From Isochrysis galbana (lineage: Eukaryota > Haptophyta > Isochrysidales > Isochrysidaceae), in the NCBI GenBank assembly GCA_018136815.1, contig CM030932.1, positions 5,742,407 to 5,806,406 on the forward strand: DNA of 64,000 bases. Direction: 5' to 3'. Both the position numbers and the translations under genes were made by a program. The notes below the pieces were generated by a model that was given only the letters and a program-made list of their open reading frames with translations, did no database searches and was not told the origin of the DNA. Positions 31,731-43,100 of the stretch are shown here, one piece after another. Each line of letters begins with the position of its first letter. The first letter of the stretch is position 1.

Positions 31731-31919
31731 CTAGATGGGAAATACGGTGCAGGTGCCTGCAAATACAGCCAAATACATATGTATTTGGCCTCCGGCCAAA
31801 TACATTTCAAATACATTCGAGGCCTACAACCCAGGACACGCTTCAAATACAGCCAAATACATATGTATTTGGTCTCTGGCCAAATGCCAAATACGGTAAA
31901 TACGTATTTCCCATCTAGA
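31731..31919. mobile_element. Short MITE with 9-bp target duplication
   Basis: 189 bp with inverted ends ctagatgggaaatac / gtatttcccatctag. The flanks gtgctgtac (31722-31730 and 31920-31928) match exactly. The interior has two copies of caaatacagccaaatacata with inverse copies. The 9-bp duplication suggests Mutator-like ends; an 8-bp reading (hAT) is possible. Confidence 0.75.
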
Positions 31920-31928
31920 GTGCTGTAC

Positions 31929-32824
31929 TAGCTACATTGTAGCGGAGTGGCGCCGATGGCGCCACATGTTCTTAAGTACTAGCTACGACCAGCTAGGGCG
32001 CTAGGGCTAGGGGTGCCTCTTCTTGGCTGCGGTCGTTTTGTCATGTGTTGGCAGCGGCGCAACGTGGGCTACGGTGTGTTGGGTGTTGGGAGCGGAATCT
32101 CTATGCTCTATGAGCGGGAGCTCATGGCTCATGGCTCACGGGGGCAGAAGGGCAGGAGCAGCAAGAGGAGAGAAAGAGAAAGAGGAGTGCATAGTGGGGA
32201 CTGGGGATGGGGAGTGTGGGAGTGGGGAGATTGGGCCGAGCGAGCGAGAGCGAGCGAGCGAGCTGCGCCCGATCGCGACATCGCGACGCCCGAGGGCGTG
32301 GCGCGTGGCGGCGGTGCGGCGGTGGCGAGCGAGAGCGAGCCATCGAGCTATATCGATGGTCGATTGTCGATTGTCGAGTGAAGAGGAATGGCACAAGGCA
32401 TCAGGTGAGGTTGCGGGGCGGGAGCGTCACGGGAGGAGGCCCGTCTAGGCAGCTGCGCGGCAGGGACCCGGAGGCGGCGGTGTGTCGGGCTCTCGAGGCG
32501 AAGGGGCACCTACTTCTACTTCTATCGGCGCTCGAGCCAACCAAGGGCATTTTTTTTTCTGCGACCGTTTTGTTGGGTGGTGGCGGGGCTGTTGCGCTCG
32601 TGAGAAGAGAGAGCCGATAGAGAGAGGAGAAAATACGAGAGCGAGCGAGCGGGCTACGAGAGTACAAAACAATGTACCGAGCGTATCGTACTACTACATA
32701 GGAGAAAAGAAGGACCCAAGAGAGAGAAGAAGAGAGAGGAGAGAGAGAGCAGGAACAAAACGGCGAGCGGAGGAGGAGAATTCGGGGGAGAGAGAGTACT
32801 CTTACGAGAGGGGCAGGGCGAGGC

Positions 32825-32891
<67 letters not shown>

Positions 32892-32938
32892 GAGGGAGAA
32901 GCACAGAGAAAGAGGAGGGAGAGCCAAATTCTTTGGGG
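31929..32938. repeat. Low-complexity upstream region with (GA)n tract
   Basis: Purine-rich DNA upstream of the XRRA1-like gene, with an almost pure GA dinucleotide run at about 32830-32886. Long frames here on both strands reflect base composition (Ser/Arg/Glu-rich) and are not taken as genes. Confidence 0.7.
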
Positions 32939-34648
32939 ATGGCTGGTGTGAGCTCTGGGAGCTGCGCCCCCCCCTTCAACTCTCGTCCACGCGGTGGCGC
33001 GGCCGCGGCCCTCCAGCTTCTAGAGAGCCGTCGGCATGCAGCCACCGCTATGACACTCTCCCTCGACCCTCCTCCCAAGCCGGTGGCGCGGCGCGAGCGG
33101 CAGTTTGTCCGCGTGGGTGAGGTGCGGCCGGCACCACCACCACCAGCCGAGCGGCCCATCGTGCTCGACGGCTTTGTCCTCCTCGAGGCAGCGCAAGTCG
33201 ATGATCCGGAGATTGCGGAACGCGTCGTGCTCGAGGGTTGCGCCATCACAACCGTCGTCGAGGAGGACCTCGCCTTCTTCACAAAACTGACACACCTGGA
33301 CCTGGGCGATAATCATGTCCAGCTTGCGCCGCTGGGCTGTCTCCCCGCCCTCAAGGAGGTCCACCTTGACTGCAACGGCCTGACAGAAATTACTGTGCCG
33401 CCCGATGCATTCCGTCACCTTGAGGTCCTCAATCTCTCCTTCAACGGCATCAGGCCGCATGCTATCCTCGCACTCGCGGCCTTGCCCGCGCTGCTCGATC
33501 TTGACCTTTCGGCAAACAAGCTCACCCAGCTGCCCGATTCCCTCGCCGGATTCCATACGCTCCGGCGGCTGTCGCTAGACGACAACGAGCTTGACTCCGA
33601 AAAGGCCTTCCTTTCGCTCGCAACCATCCCGAGGCTTGCCTCGCTCTCACTGGCGAAGAACAAGGTGGAGCGACTGCCCACCAACCTGCCGGACGACTCA
33701 TTTCCGACCCTGATGACTCTGTCGCTCATCAATAACAACATTTCCGACGAGGCGCACCTGCTGCCCCTCCTCAAGCTTGGGTCATTGACCACGCTCCTCC
33801 TGTACGGCAACCCTTGCATCCATCGGGGGGAGACGTCGAACGAGTTCGCGTACGTCATGGGCGAGCAACGCGGCGTCAACATTGTCGCTCAGGCACCGCC
33901 GCCGCCCGCTCCGCCCTCCAAGCTCAGCGGTCCAGGACCGGCGAGGGTGGTCGAGCCACCCACACGGCGGCAGATCATGGCGCTGAGGAGAGCACCACCG
34001 CCACAGCGCGTCACGCCGGCAGAGACTGCGCCTCACGAAGCGTCCGATGAAGAGGCCGATGACGGCGCCGAGACTGGATCATCGTTCTTCATGACTGGAG
34101 TCGATGTGCGCGGCACAAAAGCCAAGCACGAGAAGGCTTCTGTGGAGCCAGAGTCGGGGGAGGAAGAAGGGGATGACGCGGCGTTCGCGCGCCTTGTGCT
34201 TGAGCTTTCGCGCATGGATGTCGACCACTCCGTCGACATGCCCACGGCAGTGGCAGCGCTTCGACGAGCAGTCGATCGCGTGGATGACGGACCGCCGCTG
34301 CTTCCGAGTGACGTCGGCTTCCTCAAGAGGACTGCGGCGGCCATGGGTAAAGTGCGGAGCAAGTATGTGCCTGTGCCCAAGCCGGTGCCACCGGCGCCCA
34401 CGGGGGCCTTGAGGGAGGGTCGGCGTGCATCCGCTCAGCTCGGAAGCACGAGCAACAAGCGATCAACGAAGGACCCAGGGACGCTCGATGCCATGAATAC
34501 GACCCTTACCGAGTTACACAAGAAGCTTGGCAAGGATCGCGGTGCGAGTGTAGGTTCCTACCTTGATGCCACAGATTCTCAGCCGGAACATGGCGCGGTG
34601 CCTTTCTCTAGTGCGAAAGCTGTACTCTCGTTGGCACTGTCCTCATGA
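32939..34648 (+). CDS. XRRA1-like leucine-rich-repeat protein, 569 residues
   Basis: Start at the ATG 32939 (MAGVSSGSC). After an alanine/proline-rich N-terminus comes LDGFVLLEAAQVDDPEIAERVVLEGC, then LRRs from about residue 110 to 300: LTHLDLGDNHVQLAPLGCLPALKEVHLDCNGLTEI, HLEVLNLSFNGIRPHAILALAALPALLDLDLSANKLTQLP, LASLSLAKNKVERLP, LMTLSLINNNISDEAHLLPLL, LTTLLLYGNPC. The DGF-LL...DP opening before the repeats and the order of repeats resemble vertebrate XRRA1 (X-ray radiation resistance-associated 1). The C-terminal half is disordered with acidic patches and FFMTGVDVRG. Function of XRRA1 is poorly known, so the role here is open. Single exon. It could be another LRR protein of ciliated or nuclear type. 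Confidence 0.65.
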   Translation: MAGVSSGSCAPPFNSRPRGGAAAALQLLESRRHAATAMTLSLDPPPKPVARRERQFVRVGEVRPAPPPPAERPIVLDGFVLLEAAQVDDPEIAERVVLEGCAITTVVEEDLAFFTKLTHLDLGDNHVQLAPLGCLPALKEVHLDCNGLTEITVPPDAFRHLEVLNLSFNGIRPHAILALAALPALLDLDLSANKLTQLPDSLAGFHTLRRLSLDDNELDSEKAFLSLATIPRLASLSLAKNKVERLPTNLPDDSFPTLMTLSLINNNISDEAHLLPLLKLGSLTTLLLYGNPCIHRGETSNEFAYVMGEQRGVNIVAQAPPPPAPPSKLSGPGPARVVEPPTRRQIMALRRAPPPQRVTPAETAPHEASDEEADDGAETGSSFFMTGVDVRGTKAKHEKASVEPESGEEEGDDAAFARLVLELSRMDVDHSVDMPTAVAALRRAVDRVDDGPPLLPSDVGFLKRTAAAMGKVRSKYVPVPKPVPPAPTGALREGRRASAQLGSTSNKRSTKDPGTLDAMNTTLTELHKKLGKDRGASVGSYLDATDSQPEHGAVPFSSAKAVLSLALSS

Positions 34649-35271
34649 AGGCGCCGTCCTTAACTCTTCGGAGACACAATGCTGTGCCACCGTCGCCCCG
34701 CGAGACGTAGAGAAAGCGAGGCTCGATTACGCCGGCGACCTAGTATTAGTATTTGAGCGTGCAATGAGAAGGTGGCAGAGCGGCACATGAACTTGTGGCA
34801 TGAGGCCGCACGCCCACCCCTAGATGTGCGGACGGCTTTACGTTTCTTTACATCACATATATTCATGCAATAGTAGGTGAAGATTCGGTAATATGAGACA
34901 GTAGTACTAGTTGATGCCCTCAAGCAACGATCTTTATAGTTGGGAGTTGGTTGCTGCGGTTGCGATGGAGCGCGCCGAGCCACAACCATGTCGCATTCAT
35001 ACACAGATGATGCGATGCTTGCTCCGGGTCTTGCCTGTTTTTGCGGGTTGTCTTTACGGTTACGGTTACGGTGCGGCCACACCGTGAAGTCACTTCTGAA
35101 GTCCAGGCTCTGCGGTCTGCGGTCTGCGGTTTGAAAATTTCCCTCTCTCCGCTCTCACCCCTTGCTCTCCCTGTCGCTGCGTCCCTGCAGCGCGTCGCCA
35201 TGCGCGCGCCATGGCCTGCTCTCTGAGGTCCTTTGAGGTCCCCTAGAGGGCCGGCGAGAGACATAGGGACA
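34649..35271. other. 3' flank of the LRR gene, no gene seen
   Basis: Contains a short ttacggttacggttacgg run near 35052 and unrecognised sequence. No RNA gene or repeat family identified. Confidence 0.5.
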
Positions 35272-36700
35272 TCAAAAAAAAAACTTCTTAATGTTCACTC
35301 CGCGCTCGCGGCCTTGCGACATTCCCCCGACAGCCACGCCCGCGTCCCTTAATACTCCCTTACACTCGCCTTGCGGCTCGTCCCCTCGTGCTCTACTTAG
35401 GGGCTCCATGTTCGGGGTTTCCAGTGGCAGGCGGCGTGTACCGGTCTCCGATGGTCGATTTCTCGGCCTCCTCTCGTTCCATCGGACGATCGGTTTTTCT
35501 TGCGGTCCTCGTGGTTGGTGGCACATGAGGGTGGGTTTGGGCCTGTGTTGCGCATTGGGCCTGTGACGTGGGATCATGAGTGCGCGGGGTGCGGCGTTTG
35601 TTGGAAGATTAGGCTAGTTTTTCCGCTATGTCACTCGCAAGGCCGCCCAAGGAAGAAAACCAAAACTCAAAAAACCGACGGAACACGGCATCCCTGCGTT
35701 TATTGTGAATGAAAAAGGTAGACTACAACTGAGCGAGAGCCTCAGCCTAGTGGCACAGACACTCGACCTTGCCGAGAGGCTCGCCTAAAGCGGCGAAACA
35801 TACCTCTACAATCGAAGACAAGGACACGGGATAGTCAGCCGCCATAGCATAAGCAAAGACACGACATGGATAGCGTCGCAGATCCGAAAAGCATCTAGAA
35901 TATGCAAGTCACTCAGCGGTCAGCGGCATAGGAGGAAGGCGTGCACGCACCGCTGAGGGCAGGCGCACTCCGCCCAACCCGTATACCCCGCAGGACCTGG
36001 GCCCCTAAGTAGAGCACGAGGGGAGTTGCCGCAAGGCGGGAAAGGAGGGAGTGTAAGGGGAATGGGCGTGGCTACGAATATGCGACCCAGTGCCACGTGC
36101 GAGGCGAGAATATTAAAAGGTTTTTTTTTAATTTTTCCGCTATGTCGAGAGCTTGTGCCACCAAGGTCAGGTTTGTGTTCATTGCGAGGGCACCTTTGGT
36201 GTTCACTATGAATATCGGGGCGCTAAGGTCCCGTGCGTCCTTGATCTTTGGCCTTCTGCCTCGGGAGGCTTGCTTGGTGCGCGCTAGCGAAGTTTTGTTC
36301 GAGGATTCGAGGCCGCGTACGAGGAATGTGAATTTGGTCAGGGTGCGTTCGATGACGGGGATGTGGTGAACAGTGTAATTGTCATATTCGACCTTATAGA
36401 AGTCAGTTATTATAAATCTCCATGCTATCAAGTATAGGGTTTTGAGGCTATCGGGCGTCGGTGTGCTCGGGTATACGAACAGTTTGTCCTTCACTTCTTG
36501 TATCGCCGTCCTATTGTGTTCCGGGGTGAATCCTGCTGCTGCTTCTATAGTAGCAAAGATCTGTTTTGTGGCGGGGCATCTGGCCAGGTGGATCGAGCTC
36601 TCTTGATGTTTCCCGCATAGTCTGCATTTCTTCGTGGTCGCCACATTGAAGCGGTCCGCCTGGGTATGTGTGAAACGCTTAGGTTCACTGTGGAGTTCTG
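35272..36700 (-). mobile_element. 5'-truncated LINE (family 2), interrupted by a nested LINE
   Basis: On the minus strand the C-terminal coding part (36700-36132) has the knuckle CRLCGKHQESSIHLARC and ends within IAEKL; it resumes at 35632 to finish at AEKLA-stop (about 35610) and continues into the 3' UTR with the conserved block (35366-35405) and a T10 tail (35275-35284 as A on the plus strand). The interruption is the plus-strand LINE at 35633-36131, with a 15-bp duplication of this element's DNA on both sides. Confidence 0.85.
35633..36131 (+). mobile_element. Nested 5'-truncated LINE 3' end (family 2)
   Basis: Encodes only the last 50 or so residues (GRKPKLKKPTEHG, then VNEKGRLQLSESLSLVAQTLDLAERLA-stop at 35788), the 3' UTR with stem-loop block (36001-36040), and the end agaatattaaaagg plus T9 and aa. 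The duplicated target tttttccgctatgtc lies at 35618-35632 and 36132-36146. Confidence 0.9.
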
Positions 36701-37180
36701 GTATCGCTGTTGGGTGTCCCCTTCTTGCCGTGTCTGGGCCCGTCCGCCTCAGGTTTATTGCGCTCTGGTTCCTCGACAATGTGTGCTACCTTCAGCTTGG
36801 TGGCTCGCTTGTGGGGAGTTATAATTGGAGCCGGAGGTTTGCGAGGGGGGAGGGGATTTGAAGGGATGCATAGGTGTATGTGTCTGTGGCATCAGCACGC
36901 GTCGAGGTGCACGGGCAAGAGCGCTGAGGGTTGTCGTGATAGTACCGGGCTAGTGGCAGTAGTGGTACTAATAGTACGTACTAACGCTAACGCTCAGATG
37001 TTTATTTATGCTTACAGCTACTCTCACTAGCTATAAGATCTAACACCCTATTCCGCCGCGCTCGCAGATGTGTTTTGACCGGTGAACACCGTCAACACGC
37101 CCATCAATCATCTCTCCTTCCTCTCCTCACAAGAGGAGCAACATCGAGCACATCGAAAATTGCAGTTACAGTTAGGAGTT
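36701..37180. other. Intergenic stretch without recognised gene
   Basis: No family resemblance found in any frame. Confidence 0.4.
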
Positions 37181-37405
37181 AGGGAGGGTCAGAGCGATGG
37201 GCTGGCCACGACAAGCCAGGGCGTCCGTTCCTGACCCAGCCCAAGGGCCCAAGAGAGGGTCTGTGGAAAGGCGTGTGGCAGGGCCCCTCTGCCTGCCAAG
37301 TGGCGACGCAGGGGGGCGCGTAGTTCCCTTCCCCCATCAGGTGGGGGCCGGGAGAGCGGGGAGGGAGCGTGCCCTCCCCCATGCGAACTAAGTATTAACT
37401 TACAA
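37181..37405 (-). mobile_element. LINE-type 5' end module, variant I
   Basis: The minus strand has AAGT, TAAT, ACTT, then AGTTCGCATGGGGG, resembling the starts at 16211 and 16498 but with a shortened 5' arm. A short frame from the ATG (37382) reads MGEGTLPPRSPGPHLMGEG and has no domain. Confidence 0.4.
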
Positions 37406-38557
37406 GGAATTGAAGCCTGAGGGGGAGGGCGTGAGCGTGAGGCGCCTCCCCAGTGTTATCCAAGTATAAACGCAGTTGCATGCGCCACATCCAGCCTTGA
37501 TAATGCAAAGGGAATCGAGGCGTTGATCTGTCTCCCAATCTCCAACAGCACGCCGATCAGTTTTCCCTACTCCGCTTCCTTGCTCGTACCGCCAGTCAGC
37601 CCACTGGTAAACCATCCAAGCCGGATTCACATCTCACTCTAGGACGACCACAACGAGCCGTGCTCACAACGTTCAAACATGCAGCGGGGTATGGGCGGCC
37701 ACTGACAGATTCGGTGGCCTGCGCATGCGGTGGCGCACCCGGCCGACGACGCGGACGAGGGGAGCGATCCCGACAGTGGGTGAAGACTGAGTTTGCACTT
37801 GGTAGCGCTAGCATCACGACCGGTGGTGCTCCTGCGCCACACCGTGGTAAAAAAAAGCAGTTGGCATGGCGGGGCTGCTGCAACTCGACGCAACCCTCTC
37901 GGTCCCGACGAGTGGCTGCCTACCTTCACCGGAATGCCACAACGTTTCTCATTGGCTAGGTGACAAGAGTCCGCACCAAATTAACGTCCGAGTTAGTTGG
38001 AAAGATCTTCCTTCATGCTTGTTGCTCGATCATCTTAATTCGACCCGTTGCCGGAATCCCTGTGTCGTCTGCTTGAGAGCGCTCTGATGCTGAAGAGTCG
38101 TACGAGACCCAACCGCCCCATCGCCAGAAGATCCCGACACCACGTCCACCACGCGTCGGGCCGGTACCTACCGCATTGTATGAGACACTTCCTGAATGTG
38201 CTAAGGGCGTTGGTCTAGGGGCTCGCTGAGACGCTTGCATATGTTGCAACGCATGACCATCCTGCACAATCGGTGGCATCTTCAAGGGCCTCGGCCAAAC
38301 TGCGAGTCTAGACCTAGGGTGCATGTAAATCGACCAATCCATGGGAACCCAATGCTCGAACCCTCTCATGCGATAGCCCAATCCACAATTCTAAGCAACG
38401 TTACCTTCCAAGTCTCCAGAGGAGGTAGCCTGAATGTGGACTCATGGGTGTGGACAGGTCGCCATGACGCTGGAGGGATGCGGAATAACGTGTCTATTGT
38501 GTTTGATGCCCGTTCGTTGCAGAGCCGCTCAGCCTGAGCGGGATGAAAGGAGGCATC
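37406..38557. other. Intergenic stretch, no confident gene
   Basis: A minus-strand frame at 38381-38013 (MGYRMRGFEHWVPMDWSIYMHP) may belong to a decayed gene continuing from 38558-39318, but I cannot join exons. Confidence 0.3.
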
Positions 38558-39318
38558 TCAGTGATGCAAGTCATGGAAGGCCTTTCTAAGATGAGTTGAT
38601 TGCGAATTCAGGTATTCCCGATAGCACGATGCCACCGCAGAATACAATATGTCTTGGTGTTCTCGTCGTACATAGATCGACCACACCTGTTTTTTCTTGC
38701 GAGGCTCCGTGATCGATTCGATGTCGATATCCCTGCAGTAAGAGTTGAACAACGACGTGATGTCGCGCGTGTACTCCATTGGTGTCTTGGGCGCATGGGT
38801 GGTCATCATCGCCTCAAGACCGCGAAGCTGCGGGTCATGGAAAGGGTAGAGCTAAATCAGCTCTCGATCAGACGGGCGACTCTTCTTGATGCGAGATGCA
38901 TTCGCAGGACGTCCACATCACAGGGCATGGGTAGCGAGCGGCCTCTGGATGATGAGGATCAGTTGTTGGTGGTGCTCGCGTGGGCTGATCCGTATGAGGG
39001 CGGGCACGCGCATGGGCCGCGCTGACGAATCGGGCGGTTCGCATCAATGAGAATTGGCGAGTGGTGCTGGCGCATCCGCATCAGGCGTTGTGGATGGGAG
39101 GGCGTGATGGGCATGGGCCTCACGGCTGGCCACGGAGCGGCCGGCTGCACCCTCTGTCTCACTTGTGTGGGGTCGTTGGTGAGCGTGAGCTGATTATGTG
39201 ACCAGAGCAAGTTGCAGATGCCGTCCGCCGTATGATCGGTCTCCTCGCACCACCAGGTGAGTACGACAAGCACGGCCGCACTCACCGCCGGCGTCGGGCC
39301 GCGCCGCGCCTTCGGCAT
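38558..39318 (-). CDS. Possible unknown gene or transposon remnant
   Basis: Two minus-strand frames look compositionally coding: 39318-38959 (MPKARRGPTPAVSAAVLVVLTWWCEETDHTADGICNLL) and 38809-38558 (APKTPMEYTRDITSLFNSYCRDIDIE then KKQVWSIYVRREHQDILYSAVASCYREYLNS). I do not recognise either. They may be exons of one gene or pieces of a decayed element. No splice pair was convincing. Confidence 0.3.
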
Positions 39319-40179
39319 AGCGGCGCGCCGCTGAACAGATTAGAAATTCAGAAATTCGTACCAAGTACTCTTCTCTACTCTAGAGCTCTCTGCCCCGTAA
39401 ATATACCCCGCGATTTATAGTTATAATCGGGCGGCGGACCGGCCCCTCCGCGCGGTATCTGAGCATCGAGCCCCCTCCAGCACATAGATGTGTAACTTTA
39501 GTCCCCTATCAGTACGGATCTAGATTCTTGCGACACTGGGATCTTGAATTCATACTCCTAGTGTTAAGATATCGGTGCGGGGCGAGCCAATGGATGGCCC
39601 GCCGGCCCGCCGGACTCGGCTCGGGCGCCCGGCGCCCGGGCGCCCGGGAGCCGACCGACTGCCATGCTAGTGATGCACATGGCAACGTTTGGAATTGTAG
39701 TTGTAGTCTTGTAGAGCGTCTTGTTGGCTAGCATCCACAGCCACGTACACAGGACAAGCCACATCGCGGGGGAGGGGCTCCGTTGCCGATGAGGCACGGT
39801 TCCTCAGCACTAGGATTAAACTAGGACAACAAGAAAACTCTGTCACTCACCATGAAATCGATGAATCTATAAATACATCCCTACGATCACATGAATACCC
39901 CTCGGCTCCCCTTTGCTCTCCCGCCCTTTTCTTCTCCGTCTCGCCTCGCCTCTCTCGCCTTCCGGCGCCCTGCTCGCCTCCACCCTCTCCGGCCCCCCTC
40001 CGTCCTTTCTGTGCCCCTCTTCCTCCCCCTGTATCTCTCCTACTTCTCTCACACGCTCTTGACCCTGCTCAGCCCATTGTACCCAAACTGCGCACCTCTT
40101 ACTCGAGGGCCCACTCCACAGGGCGCGCCTCCCGTCGCAGGCGTGGGCATCGGACCAAGGTGCAGGTGCGGCCGAGCCA
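39319..40179. other. Upstream region of the ATR gene
   Basis: Contains pyrimidine-rich DNA (39890-40080) next to the ATR start codon and a GC-rich palindromic stretch gggcgcccggcgcccgggcg near 39625. No gene seen. Confidence 0.4.
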
Positions 40180-43100
40180 ATGGCGGCCACGGCCAGCGCA
40201 CAATTCCAAGCAGGAAGGGGGGAGCGACCTGGCCGGCACGACGGCTTCACCAGCGCTGAGCCCTCACGCGGCCAAAGCCTCAGTGCGACTGTCGATGCGC
40301 TGCGCCAGGCAATACGTGACTCGTCCGTGGGGAGCGCGCAGCGTGACGAGCTGCTCGACGACTTTGTCCAGGGTCTTGTCGATAAATACCTACGCTCACC
40401 GGGAGCTGTGCCGATAGAGGAGGCGTTCAAAGCCGTGACTCTTTTGTCAAGCTTTGCGACGCAGTATCCGCAGGCCTTTGGGTATGGGGATCCGAAGCGA
40501 GTTGGTCATGTTGTCCTTGGGCTCCTCGAACAACTGCCAGCGGCGGCCCAGCCAGCACACGCGACCGCTCTGCTACACGCATTGCGGTCTGTGTTGCTTC
40601 TCCTGCGAACATCTGATGCGCGCGCATTCGCCACCCTCGCGGCTGAGGTGGTCGATTTACTCGCCCACACACAGCCGGGAGCTGATGCCTCAATAAGGCC
40701 ATGCTTCCTCCAATTCGCTGCATTGTGTACCAAGAGGAGTCCGCGGGAAGGCTGTGGCTCTCCGGCTGATGCGCGTCAGCGAGCGGCTCCTGCCATGCTC
40801 CGTCTAGCCGGTCCTCAGCACAGTAGTCTTTGGTTGGGCCTGCTCCAACTGGCTGCCGCAATGCATGCCGATGCTCCCCAATTCTTGGGAGACGGCGGGC
40901 CCACCCTCTGGTCTGCGCTGAGTGACGCCCTTGAGCTTGCGAGCATTGGCTTTACAGAAGCACTGAGACCACTCAGAGCTCTTGAGACCATTCTGCAAGA
41001 GCATCTGGCGCCTCTTGCTGTGCGGCACCAGTTGGTTCACGTACTCCTATCCATCTTATGTTTACGGCTCCCTGCCGTGTGTGAAACGTCTCAAATCTTG
41101 CAGGGGTGGGCCATCCCGCAAGCCAGTGGAAATAGCTCTTGTCGAGCTCGGAGCAGTAAGACATCCGCAATGTCAGACCTTTGGAACTACGCACTCAAAA
41201 AGGGGGAATGCGACGAGCTAATTGGCAATTGTCTTCTCCGCGTGATCAGCCCGGAACAACCGCCCCTACCTTCGTTGAATCTTTTGCTTCGCTCGACGCC
41301 ATGGATTCTCGCCTTTTCATCCGGGGTAACACTACATGTTGCACTCTGTCGATTGTGGTGCACACTCCCTCGTGCAGTCTTGGCGAAGCACGTCCTTCTC
41401 CTTGAGGAATTCCTTGGTTTGGAGGCCACGGGACCCCTCGTTGTGCCTTGCTTTCAGCTTGCCGTCCTACCCGGTGTTGATGAGCCCATACGTGCAGTTG
41501 ACGCCCCGAATTTCCTCGTCGGAGACTCAAATGGAATACCTTCTTTCGTCCAGGCCGTAAGAATGCGGAATGATGTGTCGGCATCGGATATAGACGCGAT
41601 GATGGACTCACCCGCTAGTGCCCCACAGCGTGCGAGTCCTCCGGAAGCGACCGGTGGGCATCGAACAAAGCGGCGCCGACGGGTCTCGCCTGGAGGCTCA
41701 TGCAACTCCGTCGATGATGATCGTGATGCTCACGTCGCGGCCCATCTGGATTGCGAAATTTCTATGTATGATCCGGGGCTGACTGTGCGCGCACGACTGC
41801 TCGAACTGGCGGAGCAGCTTGAATTTGAGCGAGGTGGACAAGCCGCGGCCGATGTGGTACCACAATTCCGCAAGCTCTGCGCAATATGCCGGGTGCTGTT
41901 GCGCGTGAGAGCGGTGAGCGCTGTGGGAATGGCTGCCAGGGAGCGCATTTGCTTCTTACTGGCAGATGCACTCGAGTGGCTTCACGGCCTTGTAATAAGA
42001 TCCGCGCCGGGTGGGGATTCGTCGGCCAAGGATGGTGAGGTTGCCGACACTGGGATTGGGACGCACATCGCCGATTGCGGTGCTGGGCATGGACGGGATG
42101 AAAGTGATCGCGTTGGCCGGGCGGCAAGCAGTAGTGGTGGTAGCAACATAAATAGCGTCCCGGGGCGAGGCCCCGGGCATGACTCTTCGCGCATGCAGAT
42201 CGAGTGGAGAGAGGGGGCCGAGTTGTTGGGCGTGGCGTTAGGCTTGATACGCGATCTAGCGGAGCATGGCATTGACGGTGGCTCATTAGTCTTCACTCTT
42301 GAAAACACGGAGAGTCCTACCGTCATTCAGCAAAGCATAGATGGCGCGCGCCGTCGAATGATCCGTGATGCCGTTGTCGCAGAAGCGCGTTCTAGGAGAC
42401 ACAGTATTGTGGACCATGGGGGGCTATGCACGGGACCAGACAGCGCTCTCGTACGGGTCGGCGAGGAGCATGAGGCCACAGCGACGCTCCTTTCACTATT
42501 GCCTGCGTCCCTCAGAGTCAAAGCGCTCAATCTCGCCGCTTTGCCTTGGAATAGAGGCGGCAGTAGTGGCGAGTGTGACGACGCCGATGAAGTGGAGGCG
42601 GGAGTTCATCCGGAGCGACCGAAGCCTGGAGATGAAATCGCAGCATCCGCGAATGCTTCCATGGAGACGCCATCCAGCTTGGATGCGGAGCAGAAGGCAC
42701 GCCGCCGATGGACGCTCTGCTTTGACCCCTCCCTAAGGTGTGAGGCGCTTGCGGTACTGATGCGCGTCCGAGCTCAGCTCCCCGCCGAACATCGCGCAGA
42801 AGGCGCAGCTTTATGCGCACGCTGCGTTCGTGCGAATCTTGTCGACGCGTCGTATCGCGCATCGCTCCGTCCCGCCATCGACGATGGGGGTGGTGCTGGC
42901 GAGGAATCCTTGCCCACAGGCGAAGCACGTGTGCTATGCGCTGCACTAGGGGCGTTACCTTCTCTCGCTCAAGCGATTGGCTTAGCGCCTCTACGCGGGT
43001 GTGTCGAGGCAATGCTGACACTACTCAGACAGTTGAGGACATCTGGAGGTGCCGAGCGGCCGCACGCAGCCGCAGCTCTAGCTGATAGCCTAGGTAAGCT

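Noticed and set aside
31296-32620. Several long Arg/Ser/Glu-rich frames on both strands
   Set aside because: They are composition artefacts of GA/CT-rich DNA and antisense of the ankyrin gene, without domains.
35272-36779. 5' inversion by twin priming to explain opposite LINE pieces
   Set aside because: Both pieces carry their own 3' UTR, and a 15-bp duplication flanks the inner one, so nested insertion explains the layout better.
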